DNA from: Cuniculiplasma sp052315415 | GTDB lineage: Archaea > Thermoplasmatota > Thermoplasmata > Thermoplasmatales > Thermoplasmataceae | Assembly: GCA_052315415.1 (NCBI GenBank) | Contig: JBLSDH010000025.1 | Coordinates: forward strand, 1-9,234 | Reading direction: 5' to 3' | DNA length: 9,234 nucleotides | Part shown: in pieces, positions 7,401 to 9,234 of the stretch | Position numbering within the stretch: position 1 is the stretch's first letter | How the letters are laid out: the number at the start of each line of letters is the position of its first letter | Notes under the pieces: generated by a model | Databases searched by the model: none | Seen by the model: only the letters and a program-made list of their open reading frames with translations | Told to the model about the DNA's origin: nothing | Translations under genes and position numbers: made by a program

Positions 7401-7660
7401 ATATTCGTTGGAACGGAACCGTTTTAATAGTATTACCCGAAGAATATTCGAATATGTGGACTTTAGAATATGATGGTAGGGAGTATTCACCTATTTCGTT
7501 GTATGGTGGTTCGGCCACAGGCTTTATACTGGTTAATCCAAATGGAAACTTTTCTATTTCATTTAAAATGCAAACTTATTTAGAGATTGGATATATAATT
7601 TCATTTTCATTTGTTGTAATAGCAGTATTAATAATTATTATTAATCGGAGGAGAAAATGA
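4409..7660 (+). CDS. Large GT-C-like membrane glycosyltransferase with sequon-rich extracellular domain
   Basis: The 1083-residue protein has two halves. Residues 1-460 hold about 12 hydrophobic membrane segments (clear ones near 12-32, 92-110, 150-168, 178-207, 224-241, 300-319, 348-366, 396-417, 441-458). The first outside loop, YGDTQWPIYTY (40-50), has an Asp (D42) and a Trp placed like the catalytic loop of GT-C enzymes, and a later loop has ITRDVEPF (391-398), similar to the R-D-x-x-P/F loop of YfhO/AftD-like proteins. Residues about 461-1055 form an extracellular domain with roughly 29 N-X-S/T sequons. Near its end, LPEEYSNMWTLEYDG and LYGGSATGF resemble the C-terminal region of YfhO-like families. 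A final helix (about 1057-1077) ends in the basic tail NRRRK, which stays inside. Expected role: transfer of a polyprenyl-phosphate-linked sugar onto surface glycan outside the cell. The start is TTG with a strong Shine-Dalgarno site. The stop overlaps the next start (ATGA). Substrate unknown; a non-catalytic glycan-binding or export role is the main alternative. Confidence 0.78.
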   Translation: MKKETIINRLIDFIFAVIVPTFIVFYFLGNLIFGRGFIFYGDTQWPIYTYHNILNPVFYAWDNGSPTSSTTLFYSLFTYTLIRVFGTYAANHLFVFLIPFLSGFFSYFSIKWTLKLYGYKGFITQIASVIGATFYLANWQDPNLITPLYTWGFSYFITPILIFLFLRILSEHKKSDMLIFAIISMIGDSVPMWILTLGLYIIILLTIKFVRRDKINSLIKSIKDTILLIMFTIIANSYFIIESVGGFLLGAGGQYAAYSSSGASISAAKTSSVLSLLDVFVFGQSKYYFFGLNPKNWSILNFALPLSVIFFIIVLIFIKIEPSIRKEEDGFTFKFKFIKTKELKSIPLVELFASLLILLIISLFLSKGFNPPFGQLYYIVLLISPPGVQGITRDVEPFLMISSLAYSFIFSIITLISLKYLLLKINVKKGTTFKRIKVKKLLPFLILFILLGTAFFATFQETSISTQVTNNRFHPIFLPSSINASVNYLNSLNPKGNIMWMPTGGTYPWKDNLTLTDFGANLVANSSTPFYLYSYLFEERGNHLGILLDLSNTQYFVYNSNASFAFNYPLEMNETQILALLKNQTDLKLIHSDGGIFIYKNLAYTNTLYAGVPNIGNLHSSLFNITKLVNGSNIFVTDQNPYLDLFYSHIIKPTYIINNTIRFSNISSECVGVYNYSYTRTDYDYNSTIFSIKNYSVSDGKLYICLKYSIPSYLKKFSGNGQFVPSFSVQAILYKSTNDLPTLQFNENNKIIFVAPGPSAQKQTNSTSGLISFEIPAISGNIGVKYYLSSFQTASPVYYVGTLNDTKILVDPIENSSIMNSQLNFTNYNDEKNVSFLVTQSPSVIITNGKAILNYNAYVIYPELYVFKKLNISSIFSKLNIHIIPIYFNSTAFNLLIFEKESQQFSILKNKTMIIYLNTPVNGTFHLKINVNGNIFIKGLGNISGEKSFNISIQNSYKLDLYAMNNSSVYIEVYQKNNGNTGNLSNIEEISPVLYRANIRWNGTVLIVLPEEYSNMWTLEYDGREYSPISLYGGSATGFILVNPNGNFSISFKMQTYLEIGYIISFSFVVIAVLIIIINRRRK
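7647..7653 (+). promoter_or_regulatory. Shine-Dalgarno site within the membrane protein's last codons
   Basis: GGAGGAG lies three bases before the ATG at 7657. The same bases encode the basic C-terminal tail of the upstream protein (codons CGG AGG AGA). The ATG overlaps the upstream TGA as ATGA, so coupled translation is likely. Confidence 0.85.
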
Positions 7661-8859
7661 AAAAAAAGATTGATATTATCTTACTACCATTACTTAGAAA
7701 TTTAGATAAAAATATATCTTCTGAAACCTACTGGGCATTAACATTTCTAAAAAATTTGTCTAAAAAATACTCTACAAAGGCTTACGTTGGTGATATATCA
7801 CCAGAGGGTGAGGCATTTCTTAAATCTGATATTAATCACATCGTTTCTTTTAGGTTGGGTAATGACCGCACTGTGAAATCTGATTTAAATTACTACCTAT
7901 TGTTATGTAAATATAATTTAAAAAATATCAGAAGAGTAAGGATTATACATCACTTCGGTGGTTTTGGTTATATGATAGGAATAAACCCGTCTTTTCTTAT
8001 GCCTAAGTTCAGAAGAAAGTACATAATTGGTCCGATATTATACCCTACTCATGATGAGCCAGATACAGCAATCAAATTAGGTATGCTCAAAAAGGAGCAT
8101 AATTATAAAAATTTTTCAAAGAAGATATTTAATCTTTTTAATAGACTTACATTTATAAGATCTGATTTGGTTTTGTTTGATTGTGAGGAAACAATGGAAA
8201 TTTACGCTGAAAAATATAAATTTCTAAAGAGAAAGCCATCGAGAATCATTCCGGGAGGAGGTATAGATAGAAATGAGTTTTTTCCAAAAAAAATTACTCC
8301 TCCAGAAAATAGGCTTACATTAGGAATTGCATCCAATCTTGTCAAAAATAAAAATGTTGATAAATTAATTTTATCTCTCCAATTTATAAATAAAAATGTT
8401 TTTTTAAAAATAGCAGGAGATGGACCTGAAAAAGATTTTTTAATTTCATTAGTTCAAAAGCTTTGCTTATCATCCCGTGTAGAATTTTTGGGCAAACTCA
8501 ATCATAGTGAACTTCCAGATTTTTATAACCATATAGATGTTTATGTCGCGCTTTCAGATGTTCCCACATTAGTAAAAATATCAGTCCAAGAAGCAATGAG
8601 TTGCGGATGTGCAATTATTTCTGGATACTCGCTGATTAAAGAAAATATTAAGGAATGCGAATGGGGCATAATTGTAAACCCAAACTCATTGGAGGCTATA
8701 AAAACAGCAATAAATCAAATTTATAGCGACAGAAATAAACTTATTTTAATGAAGGAGAATGCAGCAAAATTCGCACAGAAGAACTTTTCGAACGAAGCCA
8801 TAATTGGAAAAATTTCAGAAGTTTATGATTCATATATTGTTAGAAACGATGAAAAATAG
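7657..8859 (+). CDS. GT4-like glycosyltransferase, third gene of the operon, EX7E first Glu missing
   Basis: This 400-residue protein is a full-length GT-B enzyme of the GT4 type, probably cytoplasmic. The N-terminal half starts MKKKIDIILLPLLRNL, and RIIHHFGGFGYM (95-106) holds the histidines and glycine loop often seen near the acceptor site. The linker IIPGGGIDRNEFFP (197-210) is the classic GT4 text before the donor half. That half reads LTLGIASNLVKNKNVDKLI (220-238; the usual Arg is replaced by Asn at this point), FLKIAGDGPEKDFL (249-262), VEFLGKLNHSELPDFYNHID (275-294) and VQEAMSCGCAIISG (310-323). E312 is the second EX7E glutamate; the first position (304) is Thr. This is the same kind of loss as in the first operon gene. 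The ATG is supported by a Shine-Dalgarno site and overlaps the previous stop. No T-rich terminator is visible right after the TAG. Inferred role: a further cytoplasmic sugar-transfer step in the same glycan pathway. Confidence 0.86.
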   Translation: MKKKIDIILLPLLRNLDKNISSETYWALTFLKNLSKKYSTKAYVGDISPEGEAFLKSDINHIVSFRLGNDRTVKSDLNYYLLLCKYNLKNIRRVRIIHHFGGFGYMIGINPSFLMPKFRRKYIIGPILYPTHDEPDTAIKLGMLKKEHNYKNFSKKIFNLFNRLTFIRSDLVLFDCEETMEIYAEKYKFLKRKPSRIIPGGGIDRNEFFPKKITPPENRLTLGIASNLVKNKNVDKLILSLQFINKNVFLKIAGDGPEKDFLISLVQKLCLSSRVEFLGKLNHSELPDFYNHIDVYVALSDVPTLVKISVQEAMSCGCAIISGYSLIKENIKECEWGIIVNPNSLEAIKTAINQIYSDRNKLILMKENAAKFAQKNFSNEAIIGKISEVYDSYIVRNDEK

Positions 8860-9121
8860 ACTTGCCATACAGCTAACTATTAAATAAAAAAAATATTAAA
8901 TAAAATATATGAATGAAAATTCAAAAATATTAATAATAAAAGAGTGGTTAATAAATTAATATCACTAATCATTTTGCTAGTTTAAGACAAATTAAGAATG
9001 TATTCAATTTGAGTTATTTTAACCTTATTATCCATTATACCTTAAATAATTAAAAGCCTTTGAAAGTAAGGATAAACTGAAATATAATTAATGTGGATCT
9101 CTTCAACTCTTTGGGGGTAAG
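8860..9121. other. Very AT-rich gap between operon and insertion sequence
   Basis: No gene or RNA is supported here. The first 90 bases are dominated by A-runs and ATTAAATAA-like repeats (AATATTAAATAAAATATATG and similar), with no T-run long enough to call a terminator. The left end of the ISL3 element should fall in the later part; CTCTTTGGGGGTAAG at about 9107-9121 is the most GC-rich piece and a candidate for the terminal repeat, but its partner lies outside the window. Confidence 0.35.
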
Positions 9122-9128
9122 TTATAAA
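9122..9128 (+). promoter_or_regulatory. TATA box of the ISL3 transposase gene
   Basis: TTATAAA lies 21-27 bases before the GTG at 9149, the spacing for a leaderless archaeal transcript. No Shine-Dalgarno site precedes the GTG. Confidence 0.5.
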
Positions 9129-9148
9129 CGCTCATTCATTTACATTTT

Positions 9149-9234
9149 GTGAAATCAGAGGAACTTTTCAGGAAGCTTCTAGGTTTAGAGGATCCATGGA
9201 TCATTAAGGAAATAAAGTTCGACCACCAGGGAAA
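9149..9234 (+). CDS. ISL3-family transposase, N-terminal end only
   Basis: Twenty-eight codons are visible before the window ends. They read MKSEELFRKLLGLEDPWIIK and then EIKFDHQG, which matches the start of ISL3-family transposases: an ELFxxLLGL helix, the PW pair, and the strand xxVxFD that opens the zinc-ribbon/helix-turn-helix N-terminal domain. The DDE catalytic core would follow outside the window, so completeness cannot be judged. The GTG at 9149 is chosen because the frame has a TAA at 9125-9127, no ATG follows it, and a TATA box sits at the right distance for leaderless transcription. The element inserted downstream of the glycan operon in the same orientation. Whether it is active is unknown. 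Confidence 0.72.
   Translation, partial: MKSEELFRKLLGLEDPWIIKEIKFDHQG

Noticed and set aside
7254..7518. Overlapping minus-strand frames near the end of the large gene
   Set aside because: They overlap each other and the YfhO-like C-terminal region on the plus strand; no start signals are present.

Overview
The window most likely comes from an AT-rich archaeon, with the Thermoplasmatales (Ferroplasma, Cuniculiplasma, Thermoplasma relatives) as the best guess; Sulfolobales cannot be excluded. The reasons are leaderless-looking genes with a TATA-like element about 25 bases before the start codon, frequent TTG starts, Shine-Dalgarno sites only before genes inside an operon, and a secreted domain packed with N-X-S/T sequons, as on archaeal surface proteins.

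Layout. Positions 1-1048 hold no intact gene I can defend, only short minus-strand open fragments (best at 526-838). Positions 1049-2038 (minus) encode a GT-B fold glycosyltransferase of the GT4 type with an intact EX7E motif. Positions 2040-3240 are another gene-poor stretch with a decayed plus-strand frame whose N-terminal part resembles a transposase (2239-2682), a decayed minus-strand frame of unknown family (2687-3056), a 12-bp tandem repeat and two nearby inverted repeats. Positions 3280-8859 (plus) form a tight three-gene operon: a GT4-like transferase (375 aa), a 1083-aa polytopic membrane protein with a GT-C-like N-terminal half and a large, sequon-rich extracellular half, and a second GT4-like transferase (400 aa). 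After an AT-rich gap of almost 300 bases, the window ends in the first 28 codons of an ISL3-family transposase.

How the genes fit together. The GT4 enzymes are expected to work on the cytoplasmic face, adding sugars from nucleotide-sugar donors to a lipid carrier or lipid acceptor. The GT-C-like protein is expected to act on the outer face of the membrane with a polyprenyl-phosphate-linked donor, extending or transferring surface glycan. One-base and overlapping gene junctions, each with a strong Shine-Dalgarno site, argue for coordinated production of the three proteins. The locus therefore looks like a surface-glycan (lipoglycan or glycoprotein glycan) assembly island bounded by decayed or partial mobile-element sequence. 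No sugar-nucleotide synthesis gene, flippase or oligosaccharyltransferase (AglB) is visible here, so the glycan product and its acceptor are unknown.

The most interesting points are the sequon-dense ectodomain on a GT-C-like enzyme, the loss of the first EX7E glutamate in both operon GT4 proteins but not in the separate one, and the clear split between leaderless first genes and Shine-Dalgarno-led internal genes.
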